Positions 7,169 through 12,678 of a stretch of 12,678 nt of DNA are shown here, one piece after another; the stretch's first letter is position 1, and each line of letters begins with the position of its first letter. Origin of the DNA: a bacterium (GTDB lineage: Bacteria > Hydrogenedentota > Hydrogenedentia > Hydrogenedentiales > SLHB01). Under the pieces are notes generated by a model that saw only the letters and a program-made list of their open reading frames with translations, was not told the origin of the DNA and made no database searches. Where the stretch lies: contig JAAEQP010000901.1 in the NCBI GenBank assembly GCA_024231375.1, forward strand, positions 1 through 12,678. The letters are read 5' to 3'. Made by a program: the position numbers and the translations under genes.

Positions 7169-8824
7169 ATGAAACGGACGATGATTGGCATCGCCATTCT
7201 GGCGGGATTGGCCTTGACGGCCGTCGCGGACGGGCCGCTCGAAGTATGGACCGTCGATCCTATAGTGAAGGTCTTCCAAGACGCGAAACCCACACGGACC
7301 AAGGAGGCCTTTGTCGAGGTCGCCCGCGGCGAATACGCCAGCATCCAGGTGGTCGTACGATCGGGCAAAGCAATCACGGGGCTCACCTCCTCCGTGGATC
7401 CCCTGACGCTGGAGGGCGGCGGCGCGACCCTCACGCCACACGATCCCCGGTTTGTCGGCTATGTCCCTGTCAACAACCCCACCACGAAGCCGTCAAAGGA
7501 CCAGCTACGCGTGCCCCCCGCCCTCTTCCCGGACCCGCTCCTCGAAGTCGACCAGGTTGACGTGGACGCAGGCAACGCGCAGCCGATCTGGGTCACGGTG
7601 AAGATCCCTCTGGACGCACAACCCGGCCTGTACAAGGGAACGCTCAACATCGCTGCCACCGTTGGCGGCTCAGCGGCAAAGGCCAGTTTTCCCCTGTCCG
7701 TACACGTCTATCCCGTGACCATTGAGTCCACGCGACTCTGGGTCACGAACTGGTTCGGAATCAACGCAGCAATCAAGGATGCAGAAACCCAAGAGTACGA
7801 CGATCTCGTGCGCGCCTACGCCCGCAACATGGCCGAACACCGACAGAACGTCGCCCTCATCAACACCATGGGGCTCGCCAATTTCGGTGTGAACGACCAA
7901 GGCGCCCTCACCGTCGACTTCAGCCGCTTCGACAAGATGGTCGAGATCTTCATGGAAGAGGGCATGTGCCGCCGAATCGAAGGAGGCCACATCGCCGGCC
8001 GCCGGAAAGGCTGGACCTCAGACTTCCGCATCAACATTCGCGAAGTGAAGGACGGCAAAGTCGCGGCTCGACGGGCCGAACCGGACAGCGACGAGGCCAG
8101 ACAATTCTACTCGTTCTACTTCCCAGCCCTGGTGGCCCACCTCAAGGAGAAGGGCTGGCTCGACATCTACATGCAGCATCTCGCCGACGAACCCATCGCC
8201 ACGAACGCCGACACCTACCAGGAGATGGGCAAGCTCGTCGAAGCCTACGGACCCGAGTTGCGCACCATCGATGCGTCCCACACCACCCAACTCGTTGGCG
8301 CCATCGACATCTGGGTACCCCAGACCAACTACCTGCACAAGGACTACGACTTCTACCAGGAGCGCCAGAAGGCCGGCGACGAGGTATGGATGTACACCTG
8401 CGTCGTGCCCCAGGAAGAATACGCCAACCGGTTCATCGAACTGCCGCTCATCAAGACGCGCCTCCTCCACTGGATCAACTTCAGATACAACGCCACCGGC
8501 TACCTCCATTGGGGCTACAACAAATGGCGCAAAGACCCCTACAAAGACCTCACGCCACCCTTCTGGGCCCGCGGAACCCTCCCCGCCGGCGACGCATGGA
8601 TCGTGTACCCCGGCAAAGGCAAGCCCTGGGACTCCATCCGCTGGGAAGCCATGCGCGACGGCATCGACGACCACGAACTGCTCAGCATGCTCGCCGACCG
8701 CGATCCCAAGGCCGCGCACAAGATCGCCAAACGCCACATCCGCGATTTCGACAAGTACAACACCAGTCCAAAGAAGTTCCGCGCCACACGGCGCAAGCTT
8801 CTCAAGGAGTTGACCGAAGACTAA
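7169..8824 (+). CDS. Secreted GH123-like glycoside hydrolase (DUF4091 domain)
   Basis: The 551-residue protein matches the two-part plan of GH123/DUF4091 proteins: an N-terminal beta-sandwich (about 25-185, with ARGEYASIQVVV and QPGLYKGTL) and a C-terminal barrel (about 190-510). Family-type motifs are YMQHLADEP (334-342), DIWVPQ (380-385), WINFRYNATGYLHWGYNKW (435-453) and DSIRWEAMRDGIDDHELL (488-505). GH123 enzymes are retaining beta-N-acetylgalactosaminidases using substrate-assisted catalysis with an adjacent Asp-Glu pair; D340-E341 is the natural candidate. MKRTMIGIAILAGLALTAVA is a clear signal peptide ending at A20. The ATG at 7169 has GGAG eight bases upstream; the frame stays open upstream to 6875 but overlaps the divergent SGNH gene. 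Sulfatase 2 follows on the same strand after 144 bp, and GH123 with sulfatases suggests a sulfated GalNAc-containing glycan, an inference only. Confidence 0.88.
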   Translation: MKRTMIGIAILAGLALTAVADGPLEVWTVDPIVKVFQDAKPTRTKEAFVEVARGEYASIQVVVRSGKAITGLTSSVDPLTLEGGGATLTPHDPRFVGYVPVNNPTTKPSKDQLRVPPALFPDPLLEVDQVDVDAGNAQPIWVTVKIPLDAQPGLYKGTLNIAATVGGSAAKASFPLSVHVYPVTIESTRLWVTNWFGINAAIKDAETQEYDDLVRAYARNMAEHRQNVALINTMGLANFGVNDQGALTVDFSRFDKMVEIFMEEGMCRRIEGGHIAGRRKGWTSDFRINIREVKDGKVAARRAEPDSDEARQFYSFYFPALVAHLKEKGWLDIYMQHLADEPIATNADTYQEMGKLVEAYGPELRTIDASHTTQLVGAIDIWVPQTNYLHKDYDFYQERQKAGDEVWMYTCVVPQEEYANRFIELPLIKTRLLHWINFRYNATGYLHWGYNKWRKDPYKDLTPPFWARGTLPAGDAWIVYPGKGKPWDSIRWEAMRDGIDDHELLSMLADRDPKAAHKIAKRHIRDFDKYNTSPKKFRATRRKLLKELTED

Positions 8825-8890
8825 GGTCAACATGCTAGAATCCACGAGGCCCTAGGCGGCGCAACGCACCGTACCAAAGTCTTCTCCGAA

Positions 8891-8946
8891 AGGGGGTCCG
8901 GGGGAAAACGCTCTTCTTCGGAACAGGGTTGTCCCCCGCTCCCCCT
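8891..8946 (+). repeat. 56-nt hairpin with C(UUCG)G tetraloop before sulfatase 2
   Basis: The stretch folds symmetrically about a TTCG loop at 8917-8920 closed by C8916-G8921. Of 26 opposed positions, 21 pair, with outer runs AGGGGG/CCCCCT and GGGGGA/TCCCCC. It lies 66 bp after the GH123-like stop and ends 9 bp before the AAGGAG ribosome site of sulfatase 2. There is no T-run after it, so it is a poor intrinsic terminator. It could be a dispersed repeat, a transcript-end stabiliser for GH123 mRNA or a control element of sulfatase 2. Confidence 0.6.
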
Positions 8947-8968
8947 CACTCCCCAAAGGAGCCTAGCG

Positions 8969-10300
8969 ATGCCGGACCAGCCGAATATCCTCTTCATCTT
9001 CAGCGACCAGCAGCGGTGGGACACGCTTGGGTGTTACGGAAGCCCCATCGATCTGACGCCCAACCTCGACGCCATGGCCGCCGGCGGCGTCCGCTTCGAC
9101 AAGGCCTTCACCTGCCAACCCGTATGCGGTCCGGCCCGCTCATGCCTTCAGACCGGACTCTACGCCACCGAGACCGGATGTTGGCGCAACGACATCGCCC
9201 TGCCCCAGAACATCCCCACCGTGCCGCGCCGTCTCCGCGCCGCGGGTTACGAGGTGGGCTACATCGGGAAATGGCACCTGGCATCGACGGGTGAGGACAA
9301 CAACTATCGCACCAAACCCGTCCCGCCCGAACTGCGCGGAGGGTATGACGACTACTGGCTGGCGTCCGACGTGCTCGAGTTCACGTCTCACGCCTACGAC
9401 GGCCACATGTTCAACGCCGACATGGATCGCGTCGAATTCCCCGAAGGGAAGTACCGGGTCGACGCCCTGACTGGATTCGCCCTCGACTACCTGCGCACCC
9501 GCGACCGTGAACAGCCCTTCTTCCTCTTTCTCTCCTTCATCGAACCGCACCACCAAAACGATCACAACCATTTCGAAGGGCCGACCGGCTCCAAGGACCG
9601 CTTCAAGAACGCGCCCGTCCCAGCCGACCTCGAGGGGACCGACGGCGATTGGCGCGAAGAATGGGCCGACTACCTCGGATGCTGCGGCCGGTTGGACGAG
9701 GCCGTGGGCTGTCTCCGCGCCGAACTGGATGCACTCGGACTCGCCGACGATACCTTGGTCATCTACACCAGCGACCACGGGTGCCATTTCCGCACACGAA
9801 ACAGCGAGTACAAACGTTCATGCCACGAAAATACCATCCGCGTGCCCATGGTGGTGAACGGGCCGGGGTTCCGGGGCGGCCAGGTTGCGGACAACCTCGT
9901 CAGCCTCATCGACCTCCCCCCCACGATCATGTCCGCCGCGGGAGAAAACGCCGACGACATGCAGGGTCGTTCGTTGCAGCCTCTGGCAGACGGAACGGCC
10001 GAGGAATGGTTGGACGAGGTGTTTGTGCAGATCAGTGAGAGTCAGACTGGACGCGCCATCCGCACCCCGCGTTGGAAGTACTCCGTCCGCGCACCGGGAA
10101 AGAGTGCGGCCCGTGCCGACGCCTACCACGAAGACTTCCTCTACGACCTCAACGCCGACCCACACGAGAAGACCAATCTGGTGCGCGCCCCCGCCCACGA
10201 AGGGACACGCGCCGTCCTCAGAGATCGCCTGATCCGACGCATGAAGGAAGCCAACGAGAAGACGCCAAGGATTCTGCCCCCCCAGGAAAGCCTAGGCTAG
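8969..10300 (+). CDS. S1-family sulfatase with C-x-P-x-R active site, no signal peptide
   Basis: A 443-residue type I sulfatase. NILFIFSDQQRWDTLGCYGS (6-25) opens the fold and gives metal ligand D13; QPVCGPARSCLQTG (50-63) holds the standard C53-G-P-A-R57 formylglycine motif; YIGKWHL (98-104) gives K101 and H103; IEPHH (191-195) gives H194; YTSDHG (266-271) gives D269 and H270, followed by K282. The protein begins only five residues before the first core strand, with AAGGAG 7 bases before the ATG, so no signal peptide is possible from this start. This implies action in the cytoplasm on imported sulfated sugars, in contrast with sulfatase 1. It lies downstream of the GH123-like gene on the same strand and may be co-transcribed through the hairpin at 8891-8946. 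About 443 residues is within the usual range. The substrate is unassigned. Confidence 0.93.
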   Translation: MPDQPNILFIFSDQQRWDTLGCYGSPIDLTPNLDAMAAGGVRFDKAFTCQPVCGPARSCLQTGLYATETGCWRNDIALPQNIPTVPRRLRAAGYEVGYIGKWHLASTGEDNNYRTKPVPPELRGGYDDYWLASDVLEFTSHAYDGHMFNADMDRVEFPEGKYRVDALTGFALDYLRTRDREQPFFLFLSFIEPHHQNDHNHFEGPTGSKDRFKNAPVPADLEGTDGDWREEWADYLGCCGRLDEAVGCLRAELDALGLADDTLVIYTSDHGCHFRTRNSEYKRSCHENTIRVPMVVNGPGFRGGQVADNLVSLIDLPPTIMSAAGENADDMQGRSLQPLADGTAEEWLDEVFVQISESQTGRAIRTPRWKYSVRAPGKSAARADAYHEDFLYDLNADPHEKTNLVRAPAHEGTRAVLRDRLIRRMKEANEKTPRILPPQESLG

Positions 10301-10320
10301 AACTTCACCCCCGCTCCCCT

Positions 10321-10356
10321 GTCCACGAAGTCCATAGGGTCCATACCGTCCATCCT
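10321..10356. repeat. Four-unit 9-bp tandem repeat, GTCCAnnnn
   Basis: Four consecutive units: GTCCACGAA, GTCCATAGG, GTCCATACC, GTCCATCCT. The first five bases are fixed and the last four vary. The tract fills much of the 78-bp gap between the convergent ends of sulfatase 2 and the regulator. On the minus strand it reads as repeated TGGAC. A more decayed tract of the same phase is at 393-419. Confidence 0.7.
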
Positions 10357-10378
10357 CGTGACGAACGGCACACACCTG

Positions 10379-11449
10379 TCAGGAAGGGTCGATCTCGGTG
10401 AAGGGAAGTACCCGCCTATCCGGCGGTCGGGAGGGGTCGTCCATCCGGGCCAGCAGGACCTCCGCGGCCTGCACGCCTATATCGTGAGCACGCTGCCGAA
10501 CCGCCATGATCGGCGTCCCCAGAGCATCGACATGGTGTTCGTCATCCACCGCTGCCACTTCAAAGTCCTTGGGGACATCGTAGCCCAGCTTCAGCAACTG
10601 AGTGATGACCACCTCGGCCAAGTAGTCGTTGGTACACAAAAACGCTGTCGGGGCCTCGCGCAACGCCACAATCTCGTTGATGATGCCTTGCGCCTTGCCG
10701 TCCTCCGGGTTGAAGTCGCCTCGATACTCCTCAAGAACGGGAAGCCCGGCCTCCTTCAAGGCACGGCAGTGTCCCGCGTAGCGATCCTCACCCGACGTCG
10801 AACTACCCGGCCTCGTGACGAACCCTATGCTCTCGTGGCCTCGATCCAGGAGTTGCGTCGTCAGATGGTAGCCGATGGCGTCGTTATCCGAAACCACGGA
10901 ATCCACTTCGAGACCCGGCACGTACCGGTCGATCAGGATAAAAGGAAACCCCGAGTCCACAAGCGAATGGAGCGCCTCAACCGTCTCTTCTGCCTCAGCG
11001 CACTGGAGCCACACGACCGATCCGCCCGCCCCCGAGGCCCGCAGGTGTTTCAGAAACTCGACCTCGCTGGTCGCGTCGACTTTCAGGTCATAGACCACGG
11101 TCTGATAACCGGCCCCATTCAAACGCGACGCCAGCGCCCCGAGGATGTCGCGGGGAAAGAGTCCAAAGTACATAGGCAGAGCGATGGCAATGGTCTTCGT
11201 GCCAAAGAGTGAAAGGCTATGACGGCGCTGTTCCGGCGCCGCCACCACCGACCGCCGACCCTGAGAACGGAGGATGTACCCCTCCAACTCCAACTCGCGG
11301 AGCGCCTGGCGCGCTTGGTTCCGGCTTACCCCGTGCTCATCAACCAGATCTTGTTCCGAGGGCAGAAAGGCTCCCTCTTCCAGATCGCCGGATTCAATGC
11401 GAGTCTTCAGGGACCGCTTGATTCCTTCGTACACGTGGTTCTGTGCCAT
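10379..11449 (-). CDS. GntR-LacI fusion transcriptional regulator (AraR-like)
   Basis: The 356-residue protein joins a GntR-type winged helix-turn-helix (about 5-70; LPSEQDLVDEHGVSRNQARQ at 29-48, followed by ALRELELEGYI) to a LacI-type periplasmic-binding-protein domain (about 84-350). The latter shows FPFILIDR (168-175), VVSDNDAIGYHL (185-196), LDRGHESIGFV (201-211), AFLCTND (269-275) and VPKDFEVAAVDDE (292-304). This is the arrangement of Bacillus AraR: a repressor released by a small sugar. The absence of membrane segments fits a cytoplasmic DNA-binding protein. The ATG at 11449 lacks a good ribosome site (AGGA about 13 bases upstream). It is divergent from the pseudopilin gene, and the 239-bp gap holds two promoters overlapped by repeated half-sites, so self-control and control of the pseudopilin are likely. 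The effector cannot be read from sequence. Confidence 0.92.
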   Translation of the reverse strand: MAQNHVYEGIKRSLKTRIESGDLEEGAFLPSEQDLVDEHGVSRNQARQALRELELEGYILRSQGRRSVVAAPEQRRHSLSLFGTKTIAIALPMYFGLFPRDILGALASRLNGAGYQTVVYDLKVDATSEVEFLKHLRASGAGGSVVWLQCAEAEETVEALHSLVDSGFPFILIDRYVPGLEVDSVVSDNDAIGYHLTTQLLDRGHESIGFVTRPGSSTSGEDRYAGHCRALKEAGLPVLEEYRGDFNPEDGKAQGIINEIVALREAPTAFLCTNDYLAEVVITQLLKLGYDVPKDFEVAAVDDEHHVDALGTPIMAVRQRAHDIGVQAAEVLLARMDDPSRPPDRRVLPFTEIDPS

Positions 11450-11552
11450 GGTTCTGTTGTAGTCCTATCACCTTCGACATATCAAGTGAGCGTCTATGCC
11501 CACGCCCAAAAGCGTCCCCGAAAGACCAATCAAGTCCCAGCGAGACCTTTAC

Positions 11553-11581
11553 ATATTACCAACCCGAGCCAACTTGGTCAA
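11553..11581 (-). promoter_or_regulatory. Candidate promoter of the GntR-LacI regulator
   Basis: On the minus strand TTGACC (11576-11581) and TAATAT (11553-11558) are spaced 17 bp. The -35 lies within the first CAACTTGGTCAAG half-site copy. A start just past the -10 would give a leader of roughly 100 nt before the ATG at 11449. Confidence 0.5.
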
Positions 11582-11609
11582 GAGTCAAACAACTTGGTTG
11601 ACAAGTTGG
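11569..11609. promoter_or_regulatory. Putative operators: repeated CAACTTG / CAAGTTG half-sites
   Basis: CAACTTGGT occurs at 11570 and again at 11590, exactly 20 bp apart. The second copy is followed by CAAGTTG, forming the perfect inverted repeat CAACTTG-GTTGA-CAAGTTG (11590-11608). The outer arms CCAACTTG (11569-11576) and CAAGTTGG (11602-11609) are also exact inverted copies. The block lies upstream of both predicted transcription starts, so it acts as DNA and not as an RNA hairpin. The likely binder is the adjacent GntR-LacI regulator. Confidence 0.55.
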
Positions 11610-11626
11610 AGGCTTATTGATATAGT
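11598..11626 (+). promoter_or_regulatory. Sigma70-like promoter of the pseudopilin gene
   Basis: A perfect TTGACA (11598-11603) and TATAGT (11621-11626, 5/6) are spaced by the ideal 17 bp, the best promoter in the window. The -35 sits inside the palindrome at 11590-11608, so a bound repressor would block polymerase. The predicted leader is about 55 nt. Confidence 0.7.
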
Positions 11627-11648
11627 CAATTCGTGCTAATTATCACAA

Positions 11649-11664
11649 AGGGATCGTAATCCCT
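11649..11664 (+). other. Small leader hairpin before the pseudopilin
   Basis: AGGGAT (11649-11654) and ATCCCT (11659-11664) pair perfectly around a CGTA loop, in the predicted 5' leader and 11 bases before the AGGAGG ribosome site (11676-11681). It may protect the transcript's 5' end; it does not cover the ribosome site. Confidence 0.4.
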
Positions 11665-11688
11665 GGGAAACGAACAGGAGGATATAAG

Positions 11689-12564
11689 ATGTCCAGGAGA
11701 GAACGTGGGTTTACGCTGATTGAACTGCTCGTAGTCATTGCCATTATTGGTATCCTTGCCGCCATCCTGCTGCCCGCGCTCGCGCGTGCCCGTGAAGCGG
11801 CCCGCCGCGCGTCGTGCCAAAACAATCTGAAACAGATGGGTATCGTGTTCAAAATGTACGCCAACGAGTCGAAAGGCGAGAAGTTCCCCTCCATCCAGTT
11901 GTGGAAGGGCGATAGCGGCGCGGCGACAGATTGTCAGCCTCAGACCTCGGCCGAGTTCATCTTCAACGGCCCGAGTGTCTACCCTGAGTACCTGACGGAC
12001 GTGAACGTCCTCATTTGCCCCTCCGACTCCGGTGGCGCAGGCGACATCGAAGGCGGCCGCATGAGCTTCTTCCACGACCCGGCCCAGGGAACCAACCCCT
12101 GCCGATTCAACGACGGCTCGTACATCTATCTGGGATGGGCCATCCCGGACAACGCCCTCTACGTCAACCCTGCCACCCGCAACGACGCGGGCATCACCGC
12201 GGCGAGCATCGGTTCCTACATCAGCGCAGACGCACTGGCCGCACTCGCGACCATCATGGGCGGCTTCCCGCCCGTAGGCGACGCCCTCGACAGCGACGTG
12301 CCGGGCGGCAACACGACCTTCTACCGTCTGCGTGAAGGCATCGAACGCTTCTTCATTAGCGACATCAACAATCCTGCCGCCACGGCCACGGCCCAGAGCG
12401 AACTGTGGATCATGGCAGACAGCTTCGGCACCGAGATCGAACAGTACAACCATATCCCCGGTGGCGGCAACGTGCTCTACATGGACGGCCATGTGGCCTT
12501 CAACCGCTACCCCAGCGACACCCCCATCTCCCGCGCATTCGCCGTGTTGATGGAGATTCGGTAG
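11689..12564 (+). CDS. Type II pseudopilin-like protein with C-terminal MDGHV motif
   Basis: A 291-residue protein with a class III signal: RRERG7 then F8[17 protein letters not shown], where prepilin peptidase cuts after G7 and methylates F8; E12 is the conserved Glu5 of the mature chain. Residues 8-31 form the membrane helix, followed by the positively charged [20 protein letters not shown]110 lies in LICPSD, a motif common in this group, with further cysteines at 43, 82 and 138. The C-terminus has [18 protein letters not shown] (254-271), matching the H-X9-DG processing-associated domain except that ten residues separate H255 from D266. Such proteins are greatly expanded in Planctomycetota, Lentisphaerota and relatives, and their role is not settled; a surface or secretion-associated scaffold is a guess. 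AGGAGG stands 7 bases before the ATG. Promoter, operator and terminator make it a single-gene unit opposite the regulator. Confidence 0.9.
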   Translation: MSRRERGFTLIELLVVIAIIGILAAILLPALARAREAARRASCQNNLKQMGIVFKMYANESKGEKFPSIQLWKGDSGAATDCQPQTSAEFIFNGPSVYPEYLTDVNVLICPSDSGGAGDIEGGRMSFFHDPAQGTNPCRFNDGSYIYLGWAIPDNALYVNPATRNDAGITAASIGSYISADALAALATIMGGFPPVGDALDSDVPGGNTTFYRLREGIERFFISDINNPAATATAQSELWIMADSFGTEIEQYNHIPGGGNVLYMDGHVAFNRYPSDTPISRAFAVLMEIR

Positions 12565-12620
12565 GATCGCCGCCGACCGTTCGGTCAGCTTGACCGCAAC
12601 GACATAACCTTCAAACAGAG

Positions 12621-12656
12621 CCGGCCGCGGACACACCGTCCGCGGCCGGTTTCGTT
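12621..12656 (+). terminator. Intrinsic terminator of the pseudopilin gene
   Basis: CCGGCCGCGGAC (12621-12632) and GTCCGCGGCCGG (12638-12649) form a perfect 12-bp stem with loop ACACC, followed by TTTCGTT. The T-run is interrupted but the stem is very stable. It begins 57 bp after the pseudopilin stop codon. Confidence 0.8.
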
Positions 12657-12658
12657 GT

Positions 12659-12678
12659 CGAAAACGGGGACTGTACCA
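12659..12678. repeat. Partial REP-like sequence at the right edge
   Basis: GAAAACGGGGACTGTACC at the window end resembles the left arm of the inverted repeat near 6131 (GAAAACGCCGGGACTGACCC). It is cut by the window edge, so the partner arm, if any, is not visible. Confidence 0.3.

Noticed and set aside
7003..7434. N-terminal extension of the SGNH hydrolase
   Set aside because: The extra 144 codons are antisense to the GH123-like signal peptide and sandwich domain; the ATG at 7002 starts a clear signal peptide downstream of a good promoter.
8018..8845. 275-codon minus-strand frame inside the GH123-like gene
   Set aside because: It mirrors the GH123 coding frame, with Val/Gly-rich low-information sequence and no start context.
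10321..10356. CRISPR-like array
   Set aside because: Units are 9 bp with no spacers; no cas gene is present.
10358..11212. 284-codon plus-strand frame opposite the regulator
   Set aside because: It is antisense to conserved LacI-domain motifs and has no ribosome site.
11626..12636. 336-codon minus-strand frame covering the pseudopilin
   Set aside because: The plus strand has the prepilin signal, ribosome site, promoter and terminator; the minus frame is composition-driven and has no recognisable motif.

Overview
The window looks like a G+C-rich chromosomal segment from a free-living, particle- or polymer-degrading bacterium of the kind found in Hydrogenedentota, Planctomycetota, Lentisphaerota or Verrucomicrobiota. 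The grounds are gene content only: two S1 sulfatases, a GH123/DUF4091 protein, an SGNH hydrolase, a penicillin-acylase-type enzyme, a GntR-LacI fusion regulator and a type II pseudopilin with a C-terminal MDGHV motif. This mix recurs in those phyla. No rRNA, tRNA, phage, transposase or CRISPR was seen, so the phylum is an inference.

Layout, left to right: (1) the N-terminal part of an exported protein of unknown function, minus strand, cut by the left edge (1-288). (2) A metallo-beta-lactamase-fold hydrolase, plus (529-1698), meeting (3) an S45 Ntn-hydrolase/penicillin acylase, minus (1709-4093), tail to tail with 10 bp between them. (4) A Tat-exported sulfatase with a C-x-A-S-R site, plus (4428-6011). 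(5) A small secreted SGNH hydrolase, minus (6223-7002). (6) A secreted GH123-like protein, plus (7169-8824). (7) A second sulfatase with a C-x-P-x-R site and no signal peptide, plus (8969-10300). (8) A GntR-LacI (AraR-like) regulator, minus (10379-11449), divergent from (9) a pseudopilin, plus (11689-12564), which ends in a clear intrinsic terminator. Strand changes at seven of the eight gene junctions, so nearly every gene must carry its own promoter. Only GH123 and sulfatase 2 could share a transcript, and a 56-nt UUCG-capped hairpin separates them.

How they may work together (inference): at least five and probably six of the nine proteins carry export signals and most are hydrolases. GH123 (N-acetylgalactosaminidase family), two sulfatases and an SGNH esterase fit stepwise removal of sulfate, acyl groups and amino sugars from a sulfated glycan, one sulfatase acting outside the cytoplasm and one inside. 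The regulator and pseudopilin form a local module. Their back-to-back sigma70-like promoters have -35 hexamers lying inside repeated CAACTTG/CAAGTTG half-sites, the most convincing regulatory structure in the window.

Non-coding structure includes two intergenic tracts of 9-bp periodic GTCCAnnnn repeats, a REP-like inverted repeat between convergent genes with a related fragment at the right edge, and the long hairpin upstream of sulfatase 2. These look like dispersed genomic repeats, but copy number cannot be judged from one window.
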